A stretch of DNA of 64,000 nt, from contig NZ_APLF01000003.1 of assembly GCF_000355905.1 (NCBI RefSeq), positions 186,001 through 250,000 on the forward strand. The letters run 5' to 3'. Under the pieces are notes generated by a model that did no database searches, was not told where the DNA came from, and saw only the letters and a program-made list of their open reading frames with translations. This document shows positions 26,380 through 35,632 of this stretch, one piece after another. The first letter of the stretch is position 1; each line of letters opens with the position of its first letter. A program made the translations under genes and the position numbers. The stretch is from Psychroflexus gondwanensis ACAM 44 (GTDB lineage Bacteria; Bacteroidota; Bacteroidia; Flavobacteriales; Flavobacteriaceae).

Positions 26380-26895
26380 TCAATTATTTCGTTTAACCAT
26401 ACCTACGATAAGACCCACTAGAAAAGTCTTGAAAATAATAGAGAGTAGGCTTATGGTAGCTAGTGTAAAAGGAGAAGCAAAAACTCCCGACATATCTCTA
26501 GTCATTTGGGCTTCTTCTTCACTCATTTGCTGCTGTTCAATTAGGGCTTCCATTTCTGCTTCGGTATTCATTTTCATTTCTGTAATGAGCTCAGGTTCTA
26601 TCCATTCATAATGAATGTAATTATACCCGCCGTAAATTAAACCTCCAATAACTCCAATAGCAAGACCTAACTTTATGGAAGTCGTTAAATCAATTTGCCC
26701 TTCATTATCAATTTTGTAGAGATGAATGGCATACCAGACGATAGCTACCGTAATTATAAAATTAAAAATAGAGATGGCTGTGTTCGTTTCCAGATTGAAC
26801 GCATAGAGCAAAACCATAATTAATATGGAGTAACCACCGAAGATAACTCCAAAATTAGTGGCATAAGGTTTTACTGGAAGATCTTTATGTTGCAT
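26380..26895 (-). CDS. DUF4199 integral membrane protein
   Basis: About 171 aa from MQHKDLPVKPYATNFG. Seven further residues are open upstream (to 26916) but contain no family-like sequence. Four hydrophobic helices can be seen (YSILIMVLLYAFNL, ISIFNFIITVAIVWYAIHLY, IKLGLAIGVIGGLIYGGYNY and LATISLLSIIFKTFLVGLIVGMV), with an acidic loop before the last. This layout fits DUF4199, a Bacteroidota family of unknown function usually encoded upstream of a GT2 of the kind found here. It is the first gene of the long leftward run ending at 17171. Confidence 0.85.
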   Translation of the reverse strand: MQHKDLPVKPYATNFGVIFGGYSILIMVLLYAFNLETNTAISIFNFIITVAIVWYAIHLYKIDNEGQIDLTTSIKLGLAIGVIGGLIYGGYNYIHYEWIEPELITEMKMNTEAEMEALIEQQQMSEEEAQMTRDMSGVFASPFTLATISLLSIIFKTFLVGLIVGMVKRNN

Positions 26896-27159
26896 GAATG
26901 TAAATATGTCGGGCAAATATAAGCATTAGAATGAATTCGATGGTTTTCACAGCAAAATCTAAGAGAATTTCTACAGGCCGAATTCTTTTTTGGAAAAACG
27001 TCCTGTTCTATGATTATTAAAACTTTTGCTACAGAAGTTTTCTAAGATAAATTAAGCTGTGAAATAGTTTAGAATTTAATTTTTATAAGTTGTCTAAACT
27101 ACTTTGAAACGGAAATCCTATTCAAAATCTATTATATTTACCTCAAATTCTTTAAAACT

Positions 27160-27645
27160 ATGAAACATTTGCTTAACGCTAGAGTAAATGATACTCACGA
27201 ATTTGAATTTACGCAAGATCAGATTCAAGATCTAGATGTTCAAAAAACTTCGGAAGGGGCATATCATTTATTAGTGAATCATAAATCGGTAACTTCTAAA
27301 ATCATAAAATCTGATTTTCTAAATAGAACGTACACGGTAAAAATTAACTCCAATCTTTATAAAGTTGAAATCTCCAATGAATTGGATGTCCTTATAAAGG
27401 ATATGGGACTTTCTTTAGCTGCCTCAAAAGTCATAAACGATGTAAAAGCCCCAATGCCAGGAATGATTCTAGATATCATGGTATCAGAAGGGCAAGAAGT
27501 TAAAGAAGGCGATAATCTTTTAGTTTTGGAAGCTATGAAAATGGAAAATACCATTTTAGCTCCACGTGATGCAGTGATAAAATCCATAAGTATCGCTAAA
27601 GGGAAGACCGTCACTAAAAATGAAGTTTTAATTGAAATGGAATAA
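27160..27645 (+). CDS. Biotin carboxyl carrier subunit of acyl-CoA carboxylase
   Basis: A 161-aa protein with a C-terminal biotinyl domain. VKAPMPGMILDIMVSEGQEVKEGD and the biotin-attachment motif EAMKMEN, with the Lys in the hairpin turn, are intact. The N-terminal ~85 residues are a separate beta-rich domain seen in carriers of propionyl/methylcrotonyl-type carboxylases. It carries carboxybiotin between the two catalytic subunits encoded directly downstream (12-nt gap to the carboxylase gene). A TATATTTA sequence 20 nt before the ATG approximates a -7 box. Confidence 0.92.
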   Translation: MKHLLNARVNDTHEFEFTQDQIQDLDVQKTSEGAYHLLVNHKSVTSKIIKSDFLNRTYTVKINSNLYKVEISNELDVLIKDMGLSLAASKVINDVKAPMPGMILDIMVSEGQEVKEGDNLLVLEAMKMENTILAPRDAVIKSISIAKGKTVTKNEVLIEME

Positions 27646-27657
27646 AAATACGCAGTA

Positions 27658-29124
27658 ATGAAAAAAATATTAGTTGCTAATAGAGGAGAGATCGCTTTAC
27701 GTGTAATGAAAACCATAAGACAAATGGGAATCAAAACCGTTGCTATCTTTTCTGAAGCCGATAGAAATGCACCTCATGTGAGATTCGCAGATGAGGCGAT
27801 TTGTGTGGGGCCAGCTCCTTCCAATCAATCCTATTTATTAGGAGATAAAATTATAGAAATTGCCAAGTCACTTTCTGTGGATGGGATACATCCTGGTTAC
27901 GGGTTCTTAAGTGAAAATGCAGATTTTGCAGAAAAAGTAGAACAAAACGGAATCACTTTTATAGGACCAAGATCCCATGCTATTAGAATTATGGGAGATA
28001 AGCTTTCAGCCAAAGAAACGGTTAAAACTTATGATATTCCTATGGTTCCAGGAATAGATGAAGCCATTACGAATACCGCTAAAGCTAAAGAAATCGCTAA
28101 GGAAATAGGTTATCCTATTCTCATAAAAGCTTCTGCAGGTGGTGGTGGAAAAGGAATGCGTGTGGTTGAGGAAGAAGCTAAACTTGAAGAACAGATGAAA
28201 AGAGCTATCAGTGAAGCAGAGTCTGCTTTTGGAAATGGCGCTGTTTTTATTGAAAAATATGTAGGTTCTCCTAGACATATCGAAATTCAAATTCTGGCAG
28301 ATACCCATGGTAATGTTCTGCATTTATTTGAAAGAGAATGTTCTGTTCAACGAAGGCATCAAAAAGTGGTAGAAGAAGCGCCTTCCACTATTCTGACTCC
28401 TCAATTGAGAGAAAAAATGGGACAAGCGGCTATTGACGTAGCGAAGTCTTGTGATTATGTGGGTGCTGGAACGGTTGAGTTTCTTATGGATGAAAAGAAA
28501 AACTTCTACTTTTTAGAAATGAATACGCGTTTGCAAGTGGAACATCCCGTTACAGAATTGATTTCTGGAATTGATCTCGTGGAGCAACAAATAAGAATTG
28601 CTAGAGGTGAAGTTTTAGGCTTTTCTCAAAAAGACTTAAAAATTAGGGGCCATGCTTTAGAACTCCGTGTTTATGCTGAGGATCCAACAGATGATTTCTT
28701 ACCAAGTGTAGGCACACTAGAACGTTATAGAAAACCATCAGGACCAGGCATACGAGTGGATGATGGTTTTGAAGAAGGAATGGAAATACCTATTTATTAC
28801 GACCCTATGTTGTCAAAATTAGTCACCTACGGGAAAGATAGGGAAGAAGCTTTACAGCTGATGCTTGAGGCTATAAATCTCTATGAAGTAAGAGGAGTTG
28901 CTACGACTTTACCCTTCGGAAAATTTGTTTTTAATCATGAAGCTTTCCGTTCTGGGGATTTTGATACTCATTTCGTTAAGAATTATTATACTCCAGAAGT
29001 CCTTGAAGAAGAGGTGAAAGAAGAAGCCTATTTAGCTGCTTTAATGGCTATGAAACAGTATCAAGCCGATCAAAAAAAACTAAGATTACCGGAAGTCACA
29101 TCAGAAACTAAAACCAATGAATAA
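27658..29124 (+). CDS. Biotin carboxylase subunit of acyl-CoA carboxylase
   Basis: A 488-aa ATP-grasp enzyme that carboxylates biotin using ATP and bicarbonate. It begins [20 protein letters not shown]. It has the glycine-rich ATP loop [45 protein letters not shown] and [14 protein letters not shown], all classical biotin-carboxylase motifs. The C-terminal ~40 residues are a charged extension ([24 protein letters not shown]), which can be helical and contact partner subunits. It overlaps the next gene by 8 nt. The AccC of fatty acid synthesis is the close relative, but the neighbouring beta subunit indicates a propionyl-CoA-type complex. Confidence 0.94.
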   Translation: MKKILVANRGEIALRVMKTIRQMGIKTVAIFSEADRNAPHVRFADEAICVGPAPSNQSYLLGDKIIEIAKSLSVDGIHPGYGFLSENADFAEKVEQNGITFIGPRSHAIRIMGDKLSAKETVKTYDIPMVPGIDEAITNTAKAKEIAKEIGYPILIKASAGGGGKGMRVVEEEAKLEEQMKRAISEAESAFGNGAVFIEKYVGSPRHIEIQILADTHGNVLHLFERECSVQRRHQKVVEEAPSTILTPQLREKMGQAAIDVAKSCDYVGAGTVEFLMDEKKNFYFLEMNTRLQVEHPVTELISGIDLVEQQIRIARGEVLGFSQKDLKIRGHALELRVYAEDPTDDFLPSVGTLERYRKPSGPGIRVDDGFEEGMEIPIYYDPMLSKLVTYGKDREEALQLMLEAINLYEVRGVATTLPFGKFVFNHEAFRSGDFDTHFVKNYYTPEVLEEEVKEEAYLAALMAMKQYQADQKKLRLPEVTSETKTNE

Positions 29125-30658
29125 AAACATAAAAATACTTCAGGATAAACTCGAGAAAGCCAAGCTCGGTGGAGGTTTAAAGCGTATAGAAAAACAACAT
29201 GCCAAAAAGAAATTGACTGCTCGAGAGCGGGTCGATTATCTTTTGGACGAAGGTTCTTTTGAAGAAATCGGAGCTCTAGTGACTCACAGGACGACTGATT
29301 TTGATATGCAAAAGCAAATTTATTATGGAGATGGAGTAGTGACGGGTTATGGAACTGTTAATGACAAGCTCGTGTATGTTTATGCACAAGATTTTACTGT
29401 CTTTGGCGGAGCATTATCAGAAACTCACGCTGAGAAAATCTGTAAATTGATGGACCATGCGCTAAAAGTTGGAGCGCCCATCATTGGCTTAAATGACTCT
29501 GGAGGTGCTAGAATTCAAGAAGGAGTCCGTTCACTTGGTGGATATGCCGATATTTTCTATAGAAATGTTCAGGCTTCGGGAGTCATCCCTCAGATTTCTG
29601 CTATAATGGGACCATGTGCAGGAGGCGCCGTCTACTCTCCAGCTATGACCGATTTTACGCTTATGGTAGAAAATACAAGCTATATGTTTGTAACAGGCCC
29701 CAATGTTGTAAAAACAGTGACCAATGAAGAAGTTACTTCCGAAGAACTTGGTGGGGCTAGCACGCATTCTACTAAATCTGGGGTGACTCATTTTACATCT
29801 ATTAATGATGTAGAATGTTTGGAACACATCAAAAAGTTATTGAGTTACATTCCGCAAAATAATACGGAAACTGCCGAAAAGGTAAAAGTTACACTTGAAG
29901 ATGAGATTCGTGAGGAATTAGATAGTTTAATTCCCGATAGTCCAAATAAACCTTATGATATGCATGATGTCATTAAAGGAATTATCGATACGGACTCATT
30001 TTTTGAAGTGCATAAAAATTACGCAGAAAATATTTTAGTTGGATTTTCAAGACTGGGCGGAAGAAGTGTAGGTATTGTGGCTAATCAGCCAATGAGTTTA
30101 GCAGGGGTTTTAGATGTTGATGCTTCTAAAAAAGCAGCGAGGTTCGTTAGGTTTTGTGATGCTTTCAACATCCCTCTATTAGTTCTTGTAGATGTACCAG
30201 GTTTTTTGCCAGGAACCGACCAGGAATGGAATGGTATTATACTTCATGGTGCCAAGTTGCTTTATGCCTTAAGCGAAGCCACAGTTCCAAGAGTCACTGT
30301 TATTACTAGGAAAGCTTATGGCGGTGCTTATGATGTGATGAACTCTAAGCATATTGGAGCCGATCTCAATTTTGCTTGGCCAACAGCAGAAATTGCTGTG
30401 ATGGGGGCGAAAGGGGCCAGTGAAATTATTTTCAGAAAAGAAATACAGGATGCTGAAGATTCAGAATTGAAATTATCTGAAAAGGAAGCTGAATATGCAG
30501 AAACCTTTGCAAATCCGTTTAAGGCTGCTCAGCGTGGGTTTATAGATGAGGTGATTATGCCAAGAGATACCCGTAGGAAGTTATTAAAAGCTTTTGCCAT
30601 GTTAGAACATAAAGACGTGCCAAGACCTAAACGAAAACATGGGAATATTCCTTTGTAA
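29117..30658 (+). CDS. Acyl-CoA (propionyl-CoA type) carboxylase beta subunit
   Basis: A 513-aa carboxyltransferase that moves CO2 from carboxybiotin to an acyl-CoA. Crotonase-fold features are [22 protein letters not shown], the oxyanion-hole glycine pairs in [17 protein letters not shown] and [13 protein letters not shown], and [19 protein letters not shown] with [19 protein letters not shown] in the C-terminal half. The sequence closely resembles PccB/MmdA proteins. The substrate is probably propionyl-CoA, giving methylmalonyl-CoA. A decarboxylase role would need beta/gamma membrane subunits, which are absent here. Confidence 0.93.
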   Translation: MNKNIKILQDKLEKAKLGGGLKRIEKQHAKKKLTARERVDYLLDEGSFEEIGALVTHRTTDFDMQKQIYYGDGVVTGYGTVNDKLVYVYAQDFTVFGGALSETHAEKICKLMDHALKVGAPIIGLNDSGGARIQEGVRSLGGYADIFYRNVQASGVIPQISAIMGPCAGGAVYSPAMTDFTLMVENTSYMFVTGPNVVKTVTNEEVTSEELGGASTHSTKSGVTHFTSINDVECLEHIKKLLSYIPQNNTETAEKVKVTLEDEIREELDSLIPDSPNKPYDMHDVIKGIIDTDSFFEVHKNYAENILVGFSRLGGRSVGIVANQPMSLAGVLDVDASKKAARFVRFCDAFNIPLLVLVDVPGFLPGTDQEWNGIILHGAKLLYALSEATVPRVTVITRKAYGGAYDVMNSKHIGADLNFAWPTAEIAVMGAKGASEIIFRKEIQDAEDSELKLSEKEAEYAETFANPFKAAQRGFIDEVIMPRDTRRKLLKAFAMLEHKDVPRPKRKHGNIPL

Positions 30659-30695
30659 AGAAAAAGAAACTGTCTTAAGGTGTTTTTCTAACACT

Positions 30696-30744
30696 AAGAA
30701 ACCTCTGTCTCCAGAAATTTTGGATTGGGGGTTTCTTGATTTTT
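30696..30744 (+). terminator. Probable terminator of the acyl-CoA carboxylase operon
   Basis: AAGAAACCTC (30696-30705) can pair with GGGGTTTCTT (30728-30737, one G-U pair) across a 22-nt loop, followed by GATTTTT. It lies about 40 nt after the last stop codon of the operon. Confidence 0.55.
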
Positions 30745-30869
30745 AATTGGATGGACATCGATGTTTTATATTCTGAAATACACTTGTCTGCTCATTCAAT
30801 TCAGCTCAGAACGACAACTTAAGCTGCTAGGAGGTAGCTTAATATATCAGCTTATAAAACAAACTTACT

Positions 30870-32648
30870 TTACATCTGGTTTGGTACCTCGATTCCAAGA
30901 ACCTTAAAACTTTTCTGGATGACTTCTCCCACCAATCGAGCCAGCTCTACTCTAAATTCAATTTGGTATTCCTCGTCTGCTCCAAGAATGGATACATTCT
31001 GATAAAAAGAATTGAATTCTTTAACGAGATCGTACACGTAATTGGCGATAAGCGCAGGACTATATTGATCTGCAGCTTGCTGTACAAGTTCAGGAAACTG
31101 GTTTAAAATTTTGATTAAAGCTTTCTCTTTGCTATTGAATTCGTAAGTAGAAAGATTCAAGTCTTTCGAGTCTTTTTTTCCCTTTCTTAAGATCGATTGA
31201 ATTCTGGCGTAAGTGTACTGAATAAACGGTCCTGTATTTCCTTGAAAGTCTACCGACTCTTTAGGGTCAAATAAGATTCTCTTTTTTGGATCTACTTTAA
31301 GAATATAATATTTTAAAGCACCTAAACCAATCATCTTATACAACTTGTTTTTTTCATCGTCATCGTAGCCTTCAAGTTTTCCTAACTCCTGAGAAATAGA
31401 TTTGGCAGTTGAGGTCATTTCTTCAATCAAGTCATCTGCATCTACCACCTTACCTTCACGGCTTTTCATTTTTCCGCTTGGTAAATCGACCATCCCATAA
31501 CTCAAATGATAAAGGTGTTCTGCCCACTCGAAACCAAGCTTTTTTAAAATCAGAAAGAGTACTTTGAAATGGTAATCCTGCTCATTTCCTACCGTGTATA
31601 TCATTTCGTCAATATCGTAATCGGTCACACGTTGTATCGCTGTACCAATATCCTGAGTCATATAAACGGCGGTACCATCAGATCTAAGAACTATCTTTTC
31701 ATCTAAGCCATCATCCGATAGATCAATCCAAACACTGCCATCGTCTTTGGTAAAGAAAACACCAGTTTCTAAGCCACTTTTTATATGATCCTTACCTAAA
31801 AGATAAGTATCGCTTTCGTAATAATTTTTATCAAAATCGACTCCTAGGTTTGCATAAGTAGTTTCGAACCCATCATACACCCATTGGTTCATGGTTTTCC
31901 AAAGTTTTACAACTTCAGGATCTCCTGCTTCCCAAAGTTTAAGCATATTTTGGGCTTCGAGTAAAATAGGAGCTTGTTTTTTAGCTTCTTCTTCTGTTTT
32001 TCCCTCTTTTAGTAAATTTTTGATTTCAGATTTATAGGCCTTATCAAATTCAACATAATATCTTCCGACCAAGTGATCGCCTTTGACGCCAGAAGATTCT
32101 GGGGTTTCACCATCACCGTATTTTTGCCAAGCCAGCATACTTTTACAGATGTGGATACCACGATCGTTGATAATTTGTGTTTTATAGACGTGTTTACCAG
32201 CAGCTTTTTGAATTTCAGCGACTGAAAAGCCTAGTAAGTTATTTCGGATGTGTCCGAGATGTAAAGGCTTGTTGGTGTTCGGCGAAGAATACTCGACCAT
32301 TACTTTTTGACTAGTAGGCGTGACTTTTCTGAATCCAAAATTTTCATCCTGACTCATTGTATTCACAAGATCTGCAAAGTAAAATTCAGTTAAGGATAAA
32401 TTCAAAAACCCCTTAACAACATTAAATTCAGACACCAAACTCGAGTTTTTTGATAGGTAGTCTCCAATTTGTTCACCGAGTTGAACAGGATTGGTTTTAA
32501 TATGTTTTAATAAAGGGAAAACGACCAAGGTCAAATCACCTTTAAATTCCTTTCTAGTGAGTTGAAATTCAAATGATTGGACATCGATGTCGTGGTTGTC
32601 TTGGATGTATTTGGTAATATATTTAGAAAGTTGCGCTTCTAGAGTCAT
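30870..32648 (-). CDS. argS: Arginyl-tRNA synthetase
   Basis: A 592-aa class I aminoacyl-tRNA synthetase. The N-terminal Arg-tRNA-synthetase domain includes LTRKEFKGDLTLVVFPLLK. The ATP-binding HIGH equivalent is HLGH at residues 130-133 (SSPNTNKPLHLGHIRNNL). The KMSKS equivalent is SGKMKSREGKVV, and the DALR anticodon-binding domain covers the last ~120 residues (QYTYARIQSILRK...). The length is normal. It has no close operon partner and is transcribed convergently to the carboxylase operon. Confidence 0.97.
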   Translation of the reverse strand: MTLEAQLSKYITKYIQDNHDIDVQSFEFQLTRKEFKGDLTLVVFPLLKHIKTNPVQLGEQIGDYLSKNSSLVSEFNVVKGFLNLSLTEFYFADLVNTMSQDENFGFRKVTPTSQKVMVEYSSPNTNKPLHLGHIRNNLLGFSVAEIQKAAGKHVYKTQIINDRGIHICKSMLAWQKYGDGETPESSGVKGDHLVGRYYVEFDKAYKSEIKNLLKEGKTEEEAKKQAPILLEAQNMLKLWEAGDPEVVKLWKTMNQWVYDGFETTYANLGVDFDKNYYESDTYLLGKDHIKSGLETGVFFTKDDGSVWIDLSDDGLDEKIVLRSDGTAVYMTQDIGTAIQRVTDYDIDEMIYTVGNEQDYHFKVLFLILKKLGFEWAEHLYHLSYGMVDLPSGKMKSREGKVVDADDLIEEMTSTAKSISQELGKLEGYDDDEKNKLYKMIGLGALKYYILKVDPKKRILFDPKESVDFQGNTGPFIQYTYARIQSILRKGKKDSKDLNLSTYEFNSKEKALIKILNQFPELVQQAADQYSPALIANYVYDLVKEFNSFYQNVSILGADEEYQIEFRVELARLVGEVIQKSFKVLGIEVPNQM

Positions 32649-32736
32649 GAATAAGGTGTTTCAGTTGCAAATATAATCTAAAAATTAGAGGTCATTTCAA
32701 GATGTAAGCATCGAATTCAGTATATTTAAAATAAAA

Positions 32737-33162
32737 ATGCTTTTAAATGTTTCCTACAATAGGCCTAAAATTAAACAACAAATCAACACTGAAGTAGGCC
32801 AACCTTTTACCTTTTTGGATAGATTAAAAATGAATGGCATTGGGTCTGGTAAACTCCACATTCACTCCACTAGTATACAGATCCATAACTTGCTTGTCTT
32901 AGACAATAATATGAATATCTGTGGAGTAGAAATGAGACCTAAAGGGATTATTGTTACCTTCAGATCCTTACTCGAAACCTATGCTCTAGTGATTCCTTAT
33001 TATAAGTTGAAGCTGTATAAAGGACAATCCAAAGTGTATTCCATTTATAAAGACAACTATTTTATTAAGGTAGAAGCTAAGGAAAAGCGTAATCATGATT
33101 TTTTAAAGAAAATCTTGAAATATAAGGCTGACAACTTTTCGAGTGATTTTGAAAACTATTAA
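32737..33162 (+). CDS. Conserved hypothetical protein (141 aa)
   Basis: A small soluble protein, rich in Lys and beta-branched residues, without a signal peptide, membrane segment or recognised motif. The middle part (GSGKLHIHSTSIQIHNLLV, IIVTFRSLLETYALVIPYYKLK) suggests a beta-rich fold and reads like a Bacteroidota-specific conserved protein. I do not recognise the function. It ends 3 nt before the SDR-DUF2867 gene, so the two are very likely one operon. A TATATTTA sequence about 9 nt upstream approximates a -7 box. Confidence 0.75.
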   Translation: MLLNVSYNRPKIKQQINTEVGQPFTFLDRLKMNGIGSGKLHIHSTSIQIHNLLVLDNNMNICGVEMRPKGIIVTFRSLLETYALVIPYYKLKLYKGQSKVYSIYKDNYFIKVEAKEKRNHDFLKKILKYKADNFSSDFENY

Positions 33163-33165
33163 TAC

Positions 33166-34593
33166 ATGAAAATACTTCTCACAGGGGCTAACGGTTACAT
33201 AGGGATGAGAGTTTTGCCTTTATTGCTTGACCAAGGTCACCAGGTGGTTTGTGCTGTAAGAAGTGCCGACCGACTCTCCGTCGATAAAGAAACCAAAGAA
33301 AGGATTGACATCATAGAGATGGATTTGCTAGATGAAGTGAAGCCTAATCTTATTCCAAAAGATATTGATGTGGCCTATTATCTAGTCCATTCTATGTCCA
33401 GTTCAACATCAGATTTTTCTGAAAAAGAACAAATCACGGCCAATCATTTTAACACCTACATGAAAGAAACCCAAGTCAAGCAGGTGATCTTTCTAAGTGG
33501 AATTGTGAATGAAGATAACCTTTCAAAACATTTGGAATCCCGCAAAAATGTAGAAAGTATTCTTTATAAAGGCGATTATCACCTTACGGTAATAAGAGCA
33601 GGAATAATAGTGGGATCGGGGAGTGCTTCGTTTGAAATTATAAGAGATTTATGTGAGAAATTACCTTTAATGATTACTCCTAAATGGGTAAATACAAAAT
33701 GCCAACCCATTGGGATAAGGGATGTTTTGCAATTTCTGATTGGTGTGATAGGAAAGGAAGAGACTTATGATGATTCTTTCGATATTGGTGGTCCAGACGT
33801 CTTGTCTTATAAGGATATGATGAAAAATTATGCAAAGGTGAGAGAATTAAGTCTTACCATCGTTAATGTTCCCGTTATGACCCCAAAACTATCATCCTAT
33901 TGGTTATACTTTGTAACGTCAACTTCCTATAAATTAGCTTCTAATCTTGTCGATAGCATGCGAGTAAATGTGATTGCAAAAGATCACAGATTGCAAGATA
34001 TTTTAGGTATAAAACCTCACACTTACGAAGAAGCCATAGAAATGGCTTTTGTAAAAATAGAACAGAATCAAGTTATTTCTAGCTGGAGAGATTCAAAAGT
34101 AAGTAGTAGATATTCTCAAAAGGATTTGAACAAATATATCAAAGTTCCTAAGTTTGGATGTTTACACGATCATCAACAGATGAAAGCAGATGATCCTGAA
34201 AAAGCTCTAGAAAAAATTTGGGCCATTGGTGGTAAAAACGGTTGGTATTACGCGAACACACTTTGGAAAATTCGCGGTTATTTTGACAAACTAGCAGGTG
34301 GTGTAGGGCTACGTAGAGGAAGAACTAATCCAGATAAAATAAATCCTGGAGATTCTTTGGATTTTTGGAGAGTTTTGATGGCCGATAAAGAAGAGCGACG
34401 ACTTTTGCTTTTTGCAGAAATGAGAGTTCCTGGGGAAGCTTGGTTAGAGTTCTATATAGATGAGGAGAATGTAGTTCATCAAAATGCTACGTTTAGACCT
34501 AAAGGACTTATTGGAAGGTTATATTGGTATTCTATGCTACCATTTCATTTTTTCATTTTTAACGGTATGCTGACTCAAATTTGCAAGACCTAA
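33166..34593 (+). CDS. SDR/NAD(P)-binding protein with C-terminal DUF2867 domain (YbjT-like)
   Basis: A 475-aa two-domain protein. The N-terminal Rossmann domain (residues 1-~290) begins MKILLTGANGYIGMRVLPLL with the GxxGxxG nucleotide motif. It continues with YYLVHSMSSS, VIFLSGIVNE and TVIRAGIIVGSGSASFE, as in atypical NmrA-like SDRs that often lack the full YxxxK catalytic pair. The C-terminal ~160 residues (GWYYANTLWKIRGYFDKLAGGVGLRRGR) fit DUF2867. Substrate unknown. Its stop codon lies 3 nt from that of the convergent TSP3 lipoprotein gene. Confidence 0.88.
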   Translation: MKILLTGANGYIGMRVLPLLLDQGHQVVCAVRSADRLSVDKETKERIDIIEMDLLDEVKPNLIPKDIDVAYYLVHSMSSSTSDFSEKEQITANHFNTYMKETQVKQVIFLSGIVNEDNLSKHLESRKNVESILYKGDYHLTVIRAGIIVGSGSASFEIIRDLCEKLPLMITPKWVNTKCQPIGIRDVLQFLIGVIGKEETYDDSFDIGGPDVLSYKDMMKNYAKVRELSLTIVNVPVMTPKLSSYWLYFVTSTSYKLASNLVDSMRVNVIAKDHRLQDILGIKPHTYEEAIEMAFVKIEQNQVISSWRDSKVSSRYSQKDLNKYIKVPKFGCLHDHQQMKADDPEKALEKIWAIGGKNGWYYANTLWKIRGYFDKLAGGVGLRRGRTNPDKINPGDSLDFWRVLMADKEERRLLLFAEMRVPGEAWLEFYIDEENVVHQNATFRPKGLIGRLYWYSMLPFHFFIFNGMLTQICKT

Positions 34594-34596
34594 GGC

Positions 34597-35547
34597 TTAT
34601 CTGAATTCTAAGATTTCATCATCCGTTCTAAAAGTAAAAACTCCAAAGCCTTGGGAACTTAAACGAATAGTCCTTTCGGTAGTTGTGTTTTCTAAAGTAA
34701 TATCATTAAAAACGACCGTAATATTAAATTGTCTTGAAACTCTATTTTCCCTAAAAGCTTCAATAATCAAACTTTCAGAAACTGTTTCGTCTAAATAATT
34801 GGGAATACCGTTATCATTGGTGTCATCGTTTACTGGGTTTAAAACAGGTTCCTCTGGAGTGCCTTCTTCAAAAGCATTTAAGTCTTCATACCTAGTAATT
34901 ACTCCATCGCCGTCATCATCAGGGTCGAGGTAATCTGGAATACCATCGCCATCGGTATCTAACTCAATTCCAAAATCTATATCAATTTCAATTTCCACGT
35001 TAGTGAGTACATTATCATTATCGTCATCTATATCCAAGAAATTGGGTATACCATCCCCGTCCGTATCGTAATTGAAGATATTATTATCTGGACCTTGTTC
35101 ATCTATATCGTCTATCCCGTCACCATCGGTATCTACTCCTGAATCTGATGCTCTTGTAATGGTAAACTCCACGTTTCCACCTGTGGTACTGGTAAATTCT
35201 TCAATAACTGAAGGTTCACTGGGAGGAATCTCTTGGCAAAAGTAATTGCTACTTTCAACACGGCCATTTAATCGTCTATAATTGATGCGATTAGAATTAT
35301 TTATGGTGACTGAGAAAGTTCCAGGGTTTATAACATTTTCAACATTTTCTAAAATGTTTTTATCAAAAGTTAGGGAAATAGCTTCATTGGATTCAGTAAT
35401 GATATGCAAGACTTTTCTATCACCTTCAAATTCACATAAATTGAGTGCTGAGTTTTGATCAAAATTGAAATCGCTGACGATGATATCTCCATCATCGCAA
35501 GAGAAAATTAATAAACTTAGAATTGATAATAAAAATAGTCTTTGCAT
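34597..35547 (-). CDS. Lipoprotein with thrombospondin type 3 (calcium-binding) repeats
   Basis: A 316-aa predicted lipoprotein. The signal peptide MQRLFLLSILSLLIFSCDDG has a lipobox Cys at residue 17. The acidic residues directly after it (DDGD) fit the lipoprotein export signal of Bacteroidota. The centre holds repeated DTDGDGI(P/D)D-type units, for example SGVDTDGDGIDDIDEQ, YDTDGDGIPNFLDIDDDND, LDTDGDGIPDYLDPDDDGD and TNDNGIPNYLDE. These are TSP3-like calcium loops, predicted to give a rigid Ca-dependent rod. The flanking beta-rich regions are unassigned. Probably a surface or periplasmic lipoprotein; partner unknown. Confidence 0.83.
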   Translation of the reverse strand: MQRLFLLSILSLLIFSCDDGDIIVSDFNFDQNSALNLCEFEGDRKVLHIITESNEAISLTFDKNILENVENVINPGTFSVTINNSNRINYRRLNGRVESSNYFCQEIPPSEPSVIEEFTSTTGGNVEFTITRASDSGVDTDGDGIDDIDEQGPDNNIFNYDTDGDGIPNFLDIDDDNDNVLTNVEIEIDIDFGIELDTDGDGIPDYLDPDDDGDGVITRYEDLNAFEEGTPEEPVLNPVNDDTNDNGIPNYLDETVSESLIIEAFRENRVSRQFNITVVFNDITLENTTTERTIRLSSQGFGVFTFRTDDEILEFR

Positions 35548-35577
35548 AGTCTTAAAATGAATTCAAATATAAAACAC

Positions 35578-35611
35578 TTGAGCGATTCCATATATATTTG
35601 ATTTACTTTTG
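35578..35611 (+). promoter_or_regulatory. Promoter, TTG-N23-TACTTTTG
   Basis: TTG at 35578-35580 and TACTTTTG at 35604-35611 are separated by 23 nt, matching the flavobacterial promoter pattern. The -7 box ends 21 nt before the cysteine desulfurase ATG. An overlapping TATATTTG at 35593-35600 is a less well-spaced alternative. Confidence 0.55.
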
Positions 35612-35632
35612 TGATATAATAAAGGGAATAGA

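Noticed and set aside
27103-27140. Full promoter before the biotin carrier gene (TTTG ... TATATTTA)
   Set aside because: The spacing of 26 nt exceeds the normal range and the -7 box has a mismatch, so it is mentioned only in the gene entry.
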